This document shows positions 55,201 through 63,156 of a stretch of DNA of 64,000 nt, one piece after another. The DNA lies in contig NZ_DASQNA010000010.1 in assembly GCF_035645195.1 (NCBI RefSeq), forward strand, positions 1 to 64,000. The letters are read 5' to 3'. This DNA is from Paenibacillus sp. (lineage in GTDB: Bacteria; Bacillota; Bacilli; Paenibacillales; YIM-B00363). A program made the position numbers and the translations under genes. Positions within the stretch are counted from its first letter, which is position 1, and every line of letters starts with the position of its first letter. The notes beneath the pieces are model-generated. The model was given only the letters and a program-made list of their open reading frames with translations. It did no database searches and was not told where the DNA came from.

Positions 55201-57630
55201 GGGCAAGGCGGGGGCGAGCAGCAGAATGGCCGTGAGTACCGGCGGCATCAAGCTGCGGCGCAAATTGTCGACGATTTGCCAGCGCGTCAGCGCGGACAGA
55301 TCGATTCGCGCGACCTCGCCCTTGCGATTGCGCCCCTTGGCGCGCAGCCACGGCAGCAGCTGCCAATCGCCGCGCACCCAGCGGTGCAGCCGCTTCTGAT
55401 GCGCGCGGAACGTAGCGGGATGGTCGTCGATCAGCTCGATATCCGACAGCAGGCCCGCCCGCAGGAAGCCGCCTTCGAGCAGGTCGTGGCTCAGCACCCG
55501 GTTGTCCGGGAACGCGTCGCGCAGCGTCGCTTGGAACGCGTCCACGTCGAAGATGCCTTTGCCTGTGAAAATGCCCTGCCCCACCGCGTCTTGATACGGG
55601 TCGGAGACGGCGTACGCGTACGGATCGACTCCGGGGTCTCCCGACCAGAGCGCGGCGAGCCGCGACCGCTGCACGCTCTCGTGGCTCATCCCGATGCGCG
55701 GCTGCAGCACGCCGTACCCTTCGACGACGCGCGTGCCGGCCTCGTTCAGACGGGGCCGGTTGTAAGGCAAATGCATCGCGCCGATCATGCGCTTCGCGCT
55801 CTCGAGCGGCAGCTGCGTGTCGGCGTCGAGCGTAATGACGTAGCGGATGCGCGGCAGCACGGCGGCGTCGCCGTAAGTAACGGCGTAGCTCGTGTCCTGC
55901 CCGCCTTTCAACAGCTCCGCGAATTCGACGAGCTTGCCCCGTTTGCGCTCCCAGCCCATCCACACTCCCTCGACCTCGTTCCACGTGCGGCGGCGGTGAA
56001 ACAGATGGAACGTCGTCTCCGGATACGACCGGTTGAGCCGCTCGATCTCCGCTTTGGCCGCCTGCAGGACGAGCCGGTCCTGCGGCAGCTCTTCCGCGTC
56101 CGCATCCTTGAAGTCGCTCAGGATCGCGAAGTGGATATTCGGATCGCGGTTCGCGAGGTAATGCAGCTCAAGCCGTTCGGCAAGCGCCTTCACTTCCTCG
56201 ATACTAGACCAAATGACCGGAATGACGACCATCGTGGCCGCCTCCTCGGGCACGCCTCGCGAGAAATCGTAACGCAGCAGCCGCACCGGCTTCTTCGCGC
56301 GTTCGATCAGCCAATGCGCCGCCGCCACCGCCCATTCGGCCGCAGGCAGCGCCAGCGCCAGCAGCGCGGCGGCCCAGACGATCGGCGTCCATCCCTCGCC
56401 GGCTCCGATCCATAGTCCGAAGACGGCCAGCACGACGGCGAACGCGGAGCCGAGCAGTTGGAAATATGTGCGCGCCGGGCGGCGCATGAGCCGGTTTTCC
56501 GGCAGCCGTCCCGTCTTGCCGCACAGGCGAAGCGCTTCGCGCAGCTCCGCGATCCCGTCGGCCTCCAGCAAATAATAGGCGGCGTTCGTCCGCCGCGAAC
56601 GGAGGCCGCTCCGATCCGCCTCCGCGTCGAAGGCGGCGTTCGCGAGCTGGACCGCCTGCGTCGCGGCCAAATTTTCCGGCACCCGCATCCGCCGGGCGAG
56701 CTTCTCCACGCGGCGCCGCAGCGTGTCGCGGCTCCCGTCGTCCATGCGCGGGTAATCGCCCGCCTTCTCTCCGCGCAGCGTATGCTCGACGAGGCAGACG
56801 CGCTCGAACAGCTCCCGGCCCTGGAAGCGCGACAGCTTGCGCAGGCTGCCCATGAGGTTGCCGGTCGTCACTTGGTACGCCGCTTGCAGCTGGAACTCGT
56901 ACGACAATATCGAGTCCAGGCTGTCCGGCCCGTTCTCCAGCTTGCAGACGAGCCACTCGCCTACATTAGCCATATCTTCGGCGTGCTCGCGCAAATGCTG
57001 CACGAGATGCACCGTCATCGCGCCGGACAGCGGCATCTGCTGCCCCGCGTCCTCGAGCGCCTCCTTGAGCCGCTCCGCCGTCAGCTCGGACGGCTTGATG
57101 CCCGCCAGCACCCGGTCGACGAGCCGGCAAATCGCGCGGCGCTCCCGGACCGTCTCCATCAAGGCGGCGAGCCGGCGAATGATTTCTATCTTCAGAAATA
57201 ACGGCAGCGACCACGCTTCCGCGATCGTCAGCACCGAAACTTCTTGGTATGCGTTCACGTAGGCGGCGAACGTCTCCTCGTTCCACAAGCCGTCGGTATG
57301 CTCCAGATAATCGGAGCAAATGGACGAGACGCGCAGGCGCCCTTCTTTGCTAATATACGGCAGCGTTTTGAGCAGCGAGGAGGAGCGCTCCTCCTTGATC
57401 GACAGCGCTTCGGCTTCGAGAAATTCCGCGTGGTCGAGCAGCCACTCTTCGGCGGGCTGCGTACAGGTGCCGCGATCTTCATGCAGCGTTTTGACGAAAT
57501 CGCGCAGTCGGTCCATGTCGGCCTCGATGTTTTTCCACAGCCGGGCGGATGACGTGCGCTTCATGAATGGGTCGTGTTGCAGCGCGAGCTTGTGCGATTC
57601 TTGCCTCATCTGTTCGTCATTCAGAAACAT
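49261..57630 (-). CDS. Giant cyclic beta-1,2-glucan synthase-like protein (GT84 + glycoamylase-like + GH94)
   Basis: 2789 residues; ATG at 57630 with TTTGGAGGATC ahead. N-terminal helical domain (1-395), membrane segments (about 398-455), a GT84-like transferase (DADTQLP near 600, RLHRWVRGDWQLLPWL near 753), further membrane segments (790-950), a glycoamylase-like domain (PPDNVQFDPPNGIAHRTSP near 993 to about 1440), then GH94-like parts: two beta-sandwich blocks (near 1480 and 1960) and the catalytic barrel with GVGDWNDGLN near 2460 (Asp as acid). This is the NdvB/Cgs layout, which polymerises and cyclises beta-1,2-glucan. Ala-rich linkers (near 1925-1955 and 2160-2175) are unusual. Monocistronic. 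Confidence 0.9.
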   Translation of the reverse strand: MFLNDEQMRQESHKLALQHDPFMKRTSSARLWKNIEADMDRLRDFVKTLHEDRGTCTQPAEEWLLDHAEFLEAEALSIKEERSSSLLKTLPYISKEGRLRVSSICSDYLEHTDGLWNEETFAAYVNAYQEVSVLTIAEAWSLPLFLKIEIIRRLAALMETVRERRAICRLVDRVLAGIKPSELTAERLKEALEDAGQQMPLSGAMTVHLVQHLREHAEDMANVGEWLVCKLENGPDSLDSILSYEFQLQAAYQVTTGNLMGSLRKLSRFQGRELFERVCLVEHTLRGEKAGDYPRMDDGSRDTLRRRVEKLARRMRVPENLAATQAVQLANAAFDAEADRSGLRSRRTNAAYYLLEADGIAELREALRLCGKTGRLPENRLMRRPARTYFQLLGSAFAVVLAVFGLWIGAGEGWTPIVWAAALLALALPAAEWAVAAAHWLIERAKKPVRLLRYDFSRGVPEEAATMVVIPVIWSSIEEVKALAERLELHYLANRDPNIHFAILSDFKDADAEELPQDRLVLQAAKAEIERLNRSYPETTFHLFHRRRTWNEVEGVWMGWERKRGKLVEFAELLKGGQDTSYAVTYGDAAVLPRIRYVITLDADTQLPLESAKRMIGAMHLPYNRPRLNEAGTRVVEGYGVLQPRIGMSHESVQRSRLAALWSGDPGVDPYAYAVSDPYQDAVGQGIFTGKGIFDVDAFQATLRDAFPDNRVLSHDLLEGGFLRAGLLSDIELIDDHPATFRAHQKRLHRWVRGDWQLLPWLRAKGRNRKGEVARIDLSALTRWQIVDNLRRSLMPPVLTAILLLAPALPGSALRWYAVAFAALALPIVRQCLAPAAIWHRPRCLGVAVGHAAVALLTLPYQAVLMLDAILRTLHRLFVSKRRLLEWVSQAEVERSGGAGAPLVGVGGGAALAVATALAAVAWGDAPAVWAIGLALAAVWLAAPLVVRWLDEAPRRESAAFAGAEADDMRALAKDIWRFYEDYVTAQDSWLPPDNVQFDPPNGIAHRTSPTNIGLYMTCAVAARDLGFIDTAGLIERLERTTETIERMEKWEGHLYNWYDTETLAPLHPVYVSTVDSGNFVACLMAVREGLLEWLQAETAGEGPAGTPEGRRDDDRFQVAFAEEIAPGGATAVAEPPAPGDPAERAEPAASSRGGTAAGAGGGRGDVAERGRRLAARLEALVRGTDFRPLFDAKSNLFSLGYHVMRQERDTVLYDLMASEARQASFVAIALGQVSVSHWNTLGRTMTTAGGKPLLLSWSGTMFEYLMPWLLMRTYRNTVWDTTYRAVVGRQIEYARQRGVPFGISESGYYAFDHQYNYQYRAFGVPGLGFKRGLEEDLVLAPYATVMALPFAKREGLQALRRMEELGARGEYGYYEAIDFTPKRMPEGKRCMVIKSFMAHHQGMSLLTLSNLLLPRTMIDRFHRSKEVRAAELLLQERLPMKPALIKHPAMRRLHEPHERLAPDPEEVREFSTPHTRTPEMCTLSNGKFTTVVTAAGAGFSRFEGVAVTRWREDPVRDAWGSGIYLRDVGADRLWSAAYFPCRAEPDEQLVTFELERATFLRRDGDVRTSMEVCVSPEADAEVRRITIANLGAEEKVIEVTTFAELSLASPIADDAHPAFSKLFVRTAYDEASGCLVASRRPREAKDRTLWAAHALTVDGPTLGPPEYETDRAAFVGRGRGLAEPQEIRSRLGGKTGSVADPAFAMRRRVKLAPGDSVSLLSVLSVAETKDAAVTAAARLAAGQEADRSFRMAWNRTRIELRNLNLTHKEAALFQRFAGQVLYTPPLRGERADSIARNEKGQSGLWAFGVSGDRPIALVHIDNRSQLPFLVKLLTGHEYLRRLGLPFDLVVLNESAGGYAQDLQEALQRLVENGVDRFGAGAAGIHVIPANTLSDANRTLLLAAARIALKAGGASLPAQLRAPADAGEGPPPLAVAPAPPAEQSGTAAAAEPAAVDDLQFFNGWGGFAPDGKSYRIVLRHGNPLPAPWINVLANPRFGCFVSELGTGYTWWRNSRECKLTPWSNDPVLDPPGEAAYLRDEETGAFWTAAPAGASDAPPYTIEHGRGYSRFEHARHGVRHELTVFVPLDDPIKIMRVKVKNESNAPRQLSLTYYAEWVLGVQRAANAPYVVTAWDAEAGVLTARNAYQETFREATAFLGVFAPGTAAGGASADGASADGAAEAEEAALSWTADQLEFIGRNRGAERPAALERERLSGRTGARHASCGAVQRKFRLAPGEETELYVLLGCESSAARAGGLAAKYRDAGVCERAFEEARAFWDRTLEQTQVSTPSPEMNLMLNGWLLYQTIACRMWARTAFYQAGGAYGFRDQLQDSLAVLHTMPELTRAQTLIHAAHQYVEGDVQHWWHEETERGIRTLFSDDLLWLPYVVSRYVEHTGDASLFEEVVPYLTSEPLKEGEHERYEETRRSDETGTVYDHCVRAIDKALQRIGEHGLPLIGVGDWNDGLNLVGADGRGESVWLGWFLCEVLERFERLAAERGEGERAASYRAARERFAAALHEHGWDGQWYRRAFTDAGAWLGSIESPECRIDAIAQSWSVISGAAPRERAMQAMTSFDRELVDRDLAVVRLLTPAFDRTEPSPGYIQGYPPGIRENGAQYTHGVLWSIMAWAQLGKGDKAFELFHMLNPINHTRTEQEVRRYVGEPYAVAADVYTAAPHEGHAGWTWYTGASGWMYQVGLEWILGIRRRAGRLYVDPRIPADWPGFEARYRFGGAVYEIVVRRTDQGAESGDAAKQRQRRLTLDGEPVDAEEAPYVELRDDGRTHRVELML

Positions 57631-57714
57631 GCAGATCCTCCAAACGAGCAAGGTGGTAAATTACCGAACTTCATTACCATTCCTCATTTGGAAGATTTTT
57701 ATTACATTTTCGAC

Positions 57715-57748
57715 AAAAAAAGCGCCTCGTCCTCAAGGGACGAAGCGC
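57715..57748 (-). terminator. Terminator of sugar ABC operon
   Basis: Stem 57722-57748 with one mismatch pair, then seven T (57715-57721) on the minus strand. Confidence 0.9.
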
Positions 57749-57840
57749 GATTTCGGCTATTCTTACGCTGTTTTTTCCGCTATTCCTCGGACGGCTCCGC
57801 CGGCTCCCGCACCGCGTCGAGGCGGCGCGCCGGAGCGAAT

Positions 57841-58818
57841 TTAGTGCGTCCGCTTGTAATACGTGATCGCGAGCGCGACCGCGAGCACGGACCCTTTCAC
57901 GATGTCCATCGCGTAATACGGCACGGACAGCATGATGAGCCCGTTCGACAGGATGCCGATCAGCACCGCGCCGGCGAACGTGCCGAACGCGTTCGGCTTG
58001 CCCGCGCCGAGCACGGAGTAGCCGATGAACGCGGCGGCGACGGCGTCCATCAAATACGGCGCCCCCGCGTTGACCTCGGCGTTCATGACGCGCGCTCCGA
58101 GCACGATGCCGCCGACGCCGGCGAGCAGCGCGGAGATGACGTACGCGGCCAATCGGTACTTGCTGACGGCGATGCCGGACAGCTTCGCCGCCTCGGGATT
58201 GCCGCCGATCATGTACATGTACCGCCCGTGCTTCGTATAGTTGAGGAACAAGTGCACCGCCAGCACGACGATCAACATGACGACGATGATCCAGGGCACC
58301 TGCCCGATCGCGCCGAACCCGTCCGGAATGATGCCGGTCGCGAAATCGCCGTTCGGCAAAATCATGTTCTCCGAAATCGTCGCGCCCCGCGTGTACGTAA
58401 GCGCGATGCCCTGGAACACGAACATCGTCGCGAGCGTCATCAGCATGTCCTGAATTTTGAAATTGATGACGAGGAACGCGTTGACGAGGCCGACGAGCAG
58501 GCAGAACGCCAGCGTCAGCGCGAGGCTGACGCCCGTGCCCTGCCCGTGCCAAACGAAGAACGAAATGACGAGCGCGTTCGCGAGCGACGCCGTCGAGCCG
58601 ACGGACAGATCGAAACCGCCGACCGCGAGCGAGACGGTGAGTCCGATGGCGATGATCGTCACGATCGAAATCGAGCGCAAAATCGTCACGATGTTGGATC
58701 CGCTTAGGAAATGGTCCGTAAGCGTTCCGAACGCCGCGATCAACAGCGCGATCGTGATCAGCGTTCCATACTTGTAGAGAAAGTCGAAAAATTTAGTTCC
58801 CGCACCCGCGCTAGTCAT
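57841..58818 (-). CDS. Sugar ABC transporter permease (RbsC/MglC-like)
   Basis: 325 residues with about nine hydrophobic segments. ALVISFFVWHGQGTG, GGFDLSVGSTASLANA and MIGGNPEAAKLSGIAVSKYR are typical of ribose/galactose-type permeases. Its ATG overlaps the ATPase stop (ATGA), so translation is coupled. Substrate not decided from sequence. Confidence 0.93.
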   Translation of the reverse strand: MTSAGAGTKFFDFLYKYGTLITIALLIAAFGTLTDHFLSGSNIVTILRSISIVTIIAIGLTVSLAVGGFDLSVGSTASLANALVISFFVWHGQGTGVSLALTLAFCLLVGLVNAFLVINFKIQDMLMTLATMFVFQGIALTYTRGATISENMILPNGDFATGIIPDGFGAIGQVPWIIVVMLIVVLAVHLFLNYTKHGRYMYMIGGNPEAAKLSGIAVSKYRLAAYVISALLAGVGGIVLGARVMNAEVNAGAPYLMDAVAAAFIGYSVLGAGKPNAFGTFAGAVLIGILSNGLIMLSVPYYAMDIVKGSVLAVALAITYYKRTH

Positions 58819-60341
58819 CCGTTACCGCCTCCCGTGCTGTACAGCAGCAATTCTTCTTCGTTCGTCGCCTTCGTGTCGAGCTCCTTCGCGACGCGTCCGT
58901 CGTACATGACGTACGTTCGGTCGGTCAGCCCGACGATTTCCGACATTTCGCTCGACGCGTACATGACGCATTTGCCCTGCGCCGCGAGCCCCGAAATGAG
59001 CGCGTAAATGTCCCGCTTCGCCCCGACGTCGACGCCTTTGGTCGGCTCGTCGAATAGATAAACGTCCGCGTCCGCCAGCAGCCATTTGCCGATCGCGACC
59101 TTCTGCTGGTTGCCGCCGGACAAGTTTTTCACTTTGGCGCGCTCATTCGGCGTCTTGATGCCGAGCGAAGCGATCAATCCCGCGGCGGCTTCCTTCACCT
59201 TGGCGTCGCTCACCCACGGCCCGAACGACGTGAAGCGCGACAGCGTCGCCGCCGTCACGTTCGCCGCGACGGACTCCTCGACGAGCACGCCTTCGCGGCG
59301 CCGTTCCTCGGGCACGAGCGCCAGACCCGCGCGAACCGCCTCATGCGGCGACCGCGGCAGCCGCAGCGCGCGCCCGCGCAGCGCGATCGTCCCGGACGCC
59401 GTCTCCGACGCGCCGAACAGCGCCCGGCACAGCTCCGTCTTCCCGGCGCCGACGAGCCCCGCGATGCCGACGATTTCGCCCGCGCGCACCTTCAGGTCGA
59501 CCCCTTTCACCTTGTCGCCGTCCCGAATTCCTTTCGCCTCGAAGACGACGTCCCCGATTCGCTTCGGCACGTGCGGGAACTGGCCTTCCATTTTCGCGCC
59601 TAGCATGTGCTCGACGACCTGCTGCTGCGTCACGTTCGACAGCAGGTCGCGCGCGACGAGCCGGCCGTCCCGCATGATCGTGATATCCTCGCAAATCTCG
59701 TACAGCTCCGGCAGCCGGTGAGAGATGAAGATGACCCCCACCCCTTCCGATTTCAGCTGCCGCACGAGACGGAACAGCTCGTCCGTTTCGCTCCGGCTGA
59801 GCGGCGCCGTCGGCTCGTCCAAGACGAGAAAGCGGCACGAGCGCGACACCGACCGGGCGATCAGCACCATCTGCTTCTCCGCGAGCGTCAGCTCCTGCGC
59901 GAGCTTCCGCGTCGGGATGGCGACGTTCAGCCGCCGCAGCACCGATTCCGCCGCGCGGTGCAGCTCGCCCCAGTCGACGCGGTGCCGCCCGCGGGTATCG
60001 TGCACGAGCGCCTCCATCATAATGTTCTCGCCGACGGACAAATACGGCACGAGCGCCGTATCGACCTCTTGGTAGACGATCTGGATGCCGAGCTCCTTCG
60101 CGTCCTTCGGCGACCGGATGCGCACGCTCCGGCCGTCGATTTTGATATCCCCCGTATAATGATCATAGGCGCCGGACAACACCTTCATGAGCGTCGATTT
60201 GCCCGCCCCGTTCGCGCCGATCAGGGCGTGAGCCCTTCCCGCTTCCGTGCGGAAGTCGACGCTGGAGAGCGCTTGCACGCCCGGGAAGCCGATCGAAATT
60301 TGACACATCTCCAAAACGCTAGATTTCAAGTCTCCCAACAT
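58815..60341 (-). CDS. Sugar ABC transporter double ATPase (RbsA/MglA-like)
   Basis: 508 residues from ATG at 60341 (GGAAGG five bases ahead). Two ATPase halves: the first with Walker A GANGAGKST and LVLDEPTAPLS; the second with a degenerate GLVGAGKTEL and signature LSGGNQQKVAIGKWL. The fusion of two nucleotide-binding domains is typical of the CUT2 family. Confidence 0.95.
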   Translation of the reverse strand: MLGDLKSSVLEMCQISIGFPGVQALSSVDFRTEAGRAHALIGANGAGKSTLMKVLSGAYDHYTGDIKIDGRSVRIRSPKDAKELGIQIVYQEVDTALVPYLSVGENIMMEALVHDTRGRHRVDWGELHRAAESVLRRLNVAIPTRKLAQELTLAEKQMVLIARSVSRSCRFLVLDEPTAPLSRSETDELFRLVRQLKSEGVGVIFISHRLPELYEICEDITIMRDGRLVARDLLSNVTQQQVVEHMLGAKMEGQFPHVPKRIGDVVFEAKGIRDGDKVKGVDLKVRAGEIVGIAGLVGAGKTELCRALFGASETASGTIALRGRALRLPRSPHEAVRAGLALVPEERRREGVLVEESVAANVTAATLSRFTSFGPWVSDAKVKEAAAGLIASLGIKTPNERAKVKNLSGGNQQKVAIGKWLLADADVYLFDEPTKGVDVGAKRDIYALISGLAAQGKCVMYASSEMSEIVGLTDRTYVMYDGRVAKELDTKATNEEELLLYSTGGGNG

Positions 60342-60369
60342 GCCCACCTTCCGCTCCGAACAGGATAGA

Positions 60370-60397
60370 GCGCCCTTATCCGAAGGGACAAGGGCGC
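60370..60397 (-). promoter_or_regulatory. Intercistronic hairpin between binding protein and ATPase genes
   Basis: GCGCCCTT (60370-60377) pairs with AAGGGCGC (60390-60397), with partial pairing inside. No T run. Such hairpins commonly stabilise the binding-protein mRNA and lower expression of the membrane genes. Confidence 0.6.
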
Positions 60398-60429
60398 CGC
60401 AAGTGACACTTCATTATACCACGTAACGA

Positions 60430-61560
60430 TTACTTCGCGTTCGCTTCTTTCAACGCCTTCATCCAGTCTTCTTCGAAGGCGTCCGTCGTGCCCCAGCCCG
60501 GGATGATGTCGGCGAGCGTCACCATATTCACCGGCTCCGAGGACTGCTTCAGCGTCGCTTGGTCGATCAAAGCCGCTTCAAGGTTGTACGTCGGCGGCGT
60601 TTCTTCGCCGGCGAGCTTCTTCGCGAGCAGGCGGACGTTGACCGCGCCGATCATTTTCGGATCGACGGCCGCCGTAGCGACCCAAGGGCTGTTCTCTTCC
60701 TGCATGATCTGCAGGTCGGCGTTCGATACGTCGATGCCGTAAATTTTGATTTCCGTCCGGCCCGCTTCGATCAACGCGCGCGCCGCGCCGATCGCGAAAG
60801 CGTCCCACGTCGCGAAGATCGCGTCGATTTCGCCCTTCGGATGCTTCGTCAGCATCGCAGCGACTGCGTTTTGCGTTTCGACCGACGTGTTCGCGTTCGC
60901 GACGCCGAACCGTTCGACTTCCTTGATGTTCGGGTACTTCTCGAGCGTCGCTTGGTACACGTTGTTGCGGCGCACCATCGGCGGGAAGCCGTCGACCCAC
61001 AGGTAGACGATCTTCGCCTCTTCGCCCTGCTCCTTCACGAGCTGGTCGAGCGCGTACTGCGCGAGCGCTTCGTCGTCCTGCGACGTCAGCGTTACGTTCT
61101 CGACCGCGGACAATTCGCCGACGGAGTCGAACGCGACGACTTCGATGCCTTTCTCCTTCAGCTTCTTCACCGCGTCGACCGTCGCCGGATCGTCGCCGTG
61201 CGAGATGACGACGCCGTCGTAGTCGCCGTTCGCCGCTTGGTCGAGCGCGTCGAGGAATTTCGCCGTGTCGCCGTTCGCCGAGAACGTATCGACCGTAAAG
61301 CCGAGCGATTCGCCCTCTTGCTTCGCGCCGGCGAGGAATTGCGCCGTATGATCGTCGCCGCCGATTTTGCGGATGACGTTGATTTTAATGTCGCCCTTCT
61401 CCGCGAGCGCCGCAGGCACGTCGACCGCTGCCGCAGGCTGCGCCGCCGGTTCGGCGGAACCGCCGGAAGTTTCGGTTGCCGCTTGTCCGCAGCCCGCCAA
61501 TGCCAATGCGGCGGCGAGCGTCACGCCGAGCGTCGAGCGAAGCGTATGTTTCAATTTCAT
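60430..61560 (-). CDS. Sugar-binding lipoprotein of the CUT2 transporter
   Basis: 376 residues. Lipoprotein signal with LALAGC (C24), then an Ala/Pro/Ser-rich linker (about 26-50). The periplasmic-binding-protein-I fold follows (INVIRKIGGDDHTAQFLAGAKQEGESLGF, DYDGVVISHGDDPATVDAVKKL, GIEVVAFDSV, IFATWDAFAIGAARAL). First gene of the operon, with its own promoter. The related sugar (ribose, galactose, inositol or other) cannot be decided. Confidence 0.93.
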   Translation of the reverse strand: MKLKHTLRSTLGVTLAAALALAGCGQAATETSGGSAEPAAQPAAAVDVPAALAEKGDIKINVIRKIGGDDHTAQFLAGAKQEGESLGFTVDTFSANGDTAKFLDALDQAANGDYDGVVISHGDDPATVDAVKKLKEKGIEVVAFDSVGELSAVENVTLTSQDDEALAQYALDQLVKEQGEEAKIVYLWVDGFPPMVRRNNVYQATLEKYPNIKEVERFGVANANTSVETQNAVAAMLTKHPKGEIDAIFATWDAFAIGAARALIEAGRTEIKIYGIDVSNADLQIMQEENSPWVATAAVDPKMIGAVNVRLLAKKLAGEETPPTYNLEAALIDQATLKQSSEPVNMVTLADIIPGWGTTDAFEEDWMKALKEANAK

Positions 61561-61595
61561 TGTCTATCTCTCTCCCCCAAATTTAATTACAAGTA

Positions 61596-61624
61596 ATCCT
61601 ATCGGATTTATCAAAAAGCGTCAA
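61596..61624 (-). promoter_or_regulatory. Candidate sigma-A promoter of sugar ABC operon
   Basis: TTGACG (61619-61624), 17-base spacer, TAGGAT (61596-61601) on the minus strand, about 36 bases before the binding-protein ATG. Beyond the -35 lies a 14-bp CG-alternating palindrome (61652-61665). Confidence 0.6.
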
Positions 61625-61719
61625 TAGTTTTATAGATTTCCCGGGATGCATAACGCGCGCGCGTTTTTCCAACAATAGCTTTTGTTCCAAAACTCTTGAT
61701 TCGCGGGGAGGATTCCACC

Positions 61720-61908
61720 TTGCTCGACCAATTGGAAAGCAATTACGATTGCTCGAACGCCGGCGACGATTTGCCTAAGCTGATGCGGGAGCTCGACATG
61801 TGGAAAGCGAAAGCCGGGGACGACGCGTCCAAGGAATGCATCGAAACGATCAACCGGCTGGAAAACCAAATCGCCTTCATTCGCAACAAGTGCGCCATCC
61901 CGCATTGA
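61720..61908 (+). CDS. Small hypothetical protein
   Basis: 62 residues; TTG at 61720 chosen because GGGGAGG lies seven bases ahead. The product (LLDQLESNYDCSNAGDDLPKLMRELDMW, then an acidic helix CIETINRLENQIAFIRNKC) looks helical with three Cys. Function unknown. Confidence 0.6.
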   Translation: MLDQLESNYDCSNAGDDLPKLMRELDMWKAKAGDDASKECIETINRLENQIAFIRNKCAIPH

Positions 61909-61924
61909 CCCGCGAGGGCGTACG

Positions 61925-61957
61925 AAAAAAAGAGCGCCGAGGAGAACGGCGCTCTTT
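61925..61957. terminator. Bidirectional terminator
   Basis: Perfect 10-bp arms 61929-61938 and 61948-61957, 9-base loop. Seven T on the minus-strand side serve ndh; CTTTCC on the plus side serves the small gene. Confidence 0.85.
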
Positions 61958-61965
61958 CCGATGGA

Positions 61966-63144
61966 TCAATAAGCGAGCGCGAACAGTCCGTCGATGTGCG
62001 ACAAATAGCGGGCGTTGCTCGCTTTCTTCATGAGGGACGCCGGCAGGCCGCGAAGCTCGATGCCGTTCTCGCCGATCATGCCGATGCCGTCTTTGCGGCC
62101 GAGGCTCGCGAGCGTGCCGGAGAATACCGGCTGGAACGTCTTCATCGAGCCGCCGCGCAGCGACGCCGCGATGTTCGCGCCGACGAGCTCGCCCATTTGC
62201 CAAGCGAGCTGCGCCGTCGGCGGGTACGGACGGCCTTCCGGTCCGAAGACGACCGCGCAGTCGCCCGCGAGGAACACGTCCGGATGGGATACGGATTGCA
62301 GGTGCTCGTTGACGGAAGCGCGGCCGCGGTTCACTTCGATGCCGCAGTTCGCCACCAAGCTGTGGCCCTGCACGCCGCCCGTCCATACGAGCGTGTTGGT
62401 TTCGATCGTCCGGCCGTCCTTCAGCGTAACGACGTTGCCGTTCACTTCCGTGATCGGCAGGTTCGTGAGGAACTGCACGCCGCGGCTTTCCAAGCTCGTG
62501 ACCGCGCGCTCAATCAATTCTTTTGAGAACATCGGCAAAATCGTAGGCATCGCCTCGACGAGGTACAGCGACACGTCCGCGAAATCGACGCCCGCTTCGC
62601 GGCAGTAGCCCGGAAGCTCGTCCGCCAGCTCGCCTACCAGCTCCGTGCCGGTGAGGCCGCCGCCGCCGATGACGAACGTCGCGTCCGCTTTGTTTTTCGA
62701 CGCGCGGTACGCCTTGAGGCGCTCCTTCACGTGCGCGAAAATGCGGTTCGCCTCGTCGGCGGATTTCAGGGTGAAGCTGTTTTCTTTGAGGCCCGGGATG
62801 CCGAAGAAGTTCGTTTCGCTGCCGAGCGCAAGGACCAGCACGTCGTAAGCGTACGAAGAACCGTCTTCCATAGAAACTTTCTTCGCGGACGGGTCGACCG
62901 ATTGGACGGCTCCGATTTTCACGTTGATGTCTTTGCCCTTGAACAGCTTGCTCAGGGGCAGCGCAACCGCTTTCTCGGATACGTTGCCTGCGGCCAGCCG
63001 GTGGAGCTCGGTGATGATTTGATGCGAGTCGTATTTATTGATGACCGTGATCGACGCTTCCGCCGCGGTCAAATGCTCGCGGGCGGACAGCGCGCTGAGC
63101 AGCCCGCCGTAGCCGGCGCCGAGGATGACGATATGTTTGCTCAT
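61966..63144 (-). CDS. ndh: Type II NADH dehydrogenase
   Basis: 392 residues. FAD-binding ILGAGYGGLLSALSA at the start, NAD-binding FVIGGGGLTGTELVGELADEL, and the PTAQLAWQMGELVGANIAASL flavin segment. A monotopic, non-proton-pumping NADH:quinone oxidoreductase. It is preceded, twelve bases away, by the DUF1641 gene, the same order as yjlC-ndh of Bacillus subtilis, a Rex-controlled operon. Confidence 0.96.
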   Translation of the reverse strand: MSKHIVILGAGYGGLLSALSAREHLTAAEASITVINKYDSHQIITELHRLAAGNVSEKAVALPLSKLFKGKDINVKIGAVQSVDPSAKKVSMEDGSSYAYDVLVLALGSETNFFGIPGLKENSFTLKSADEANRIFAHVKERLKAYRASKNKADATFVIGGGGLTGTELVGELADELPGYCREAGVDFADVSLYLVEAMPTILPMFSKELIERAVTSLESRGVQFLTNLPITEVNGNVVTLKDGRTIETNTLVWTGGVQGHSLVANCGIEVNRGRASVNEHLQSVSHPDVFLAGDCAVVFGPEGRPYPPTAQLAWQMGELVGANIAASLRGGSMKTFQPVFSGTLASLGRKDGIGMIGENGIELRGLPASLMKKASNARYLSHIDGLFALAY

Positions 63145-63156
63145 GGTTCGCTCTCC

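Noticed and set aside
53686-56415. 909-codon plus-strand open frame
   Set aside because: Same reason; antisense of the glycosyltransferase and glycoamylase-like parts.
61652-61665. CG-alternating 14-bp palindrome upstream of the sugar operon
   Set aside because: Self-complementary simple sequence with no second copy or clear placement; kept only as a note in the promoter entry.
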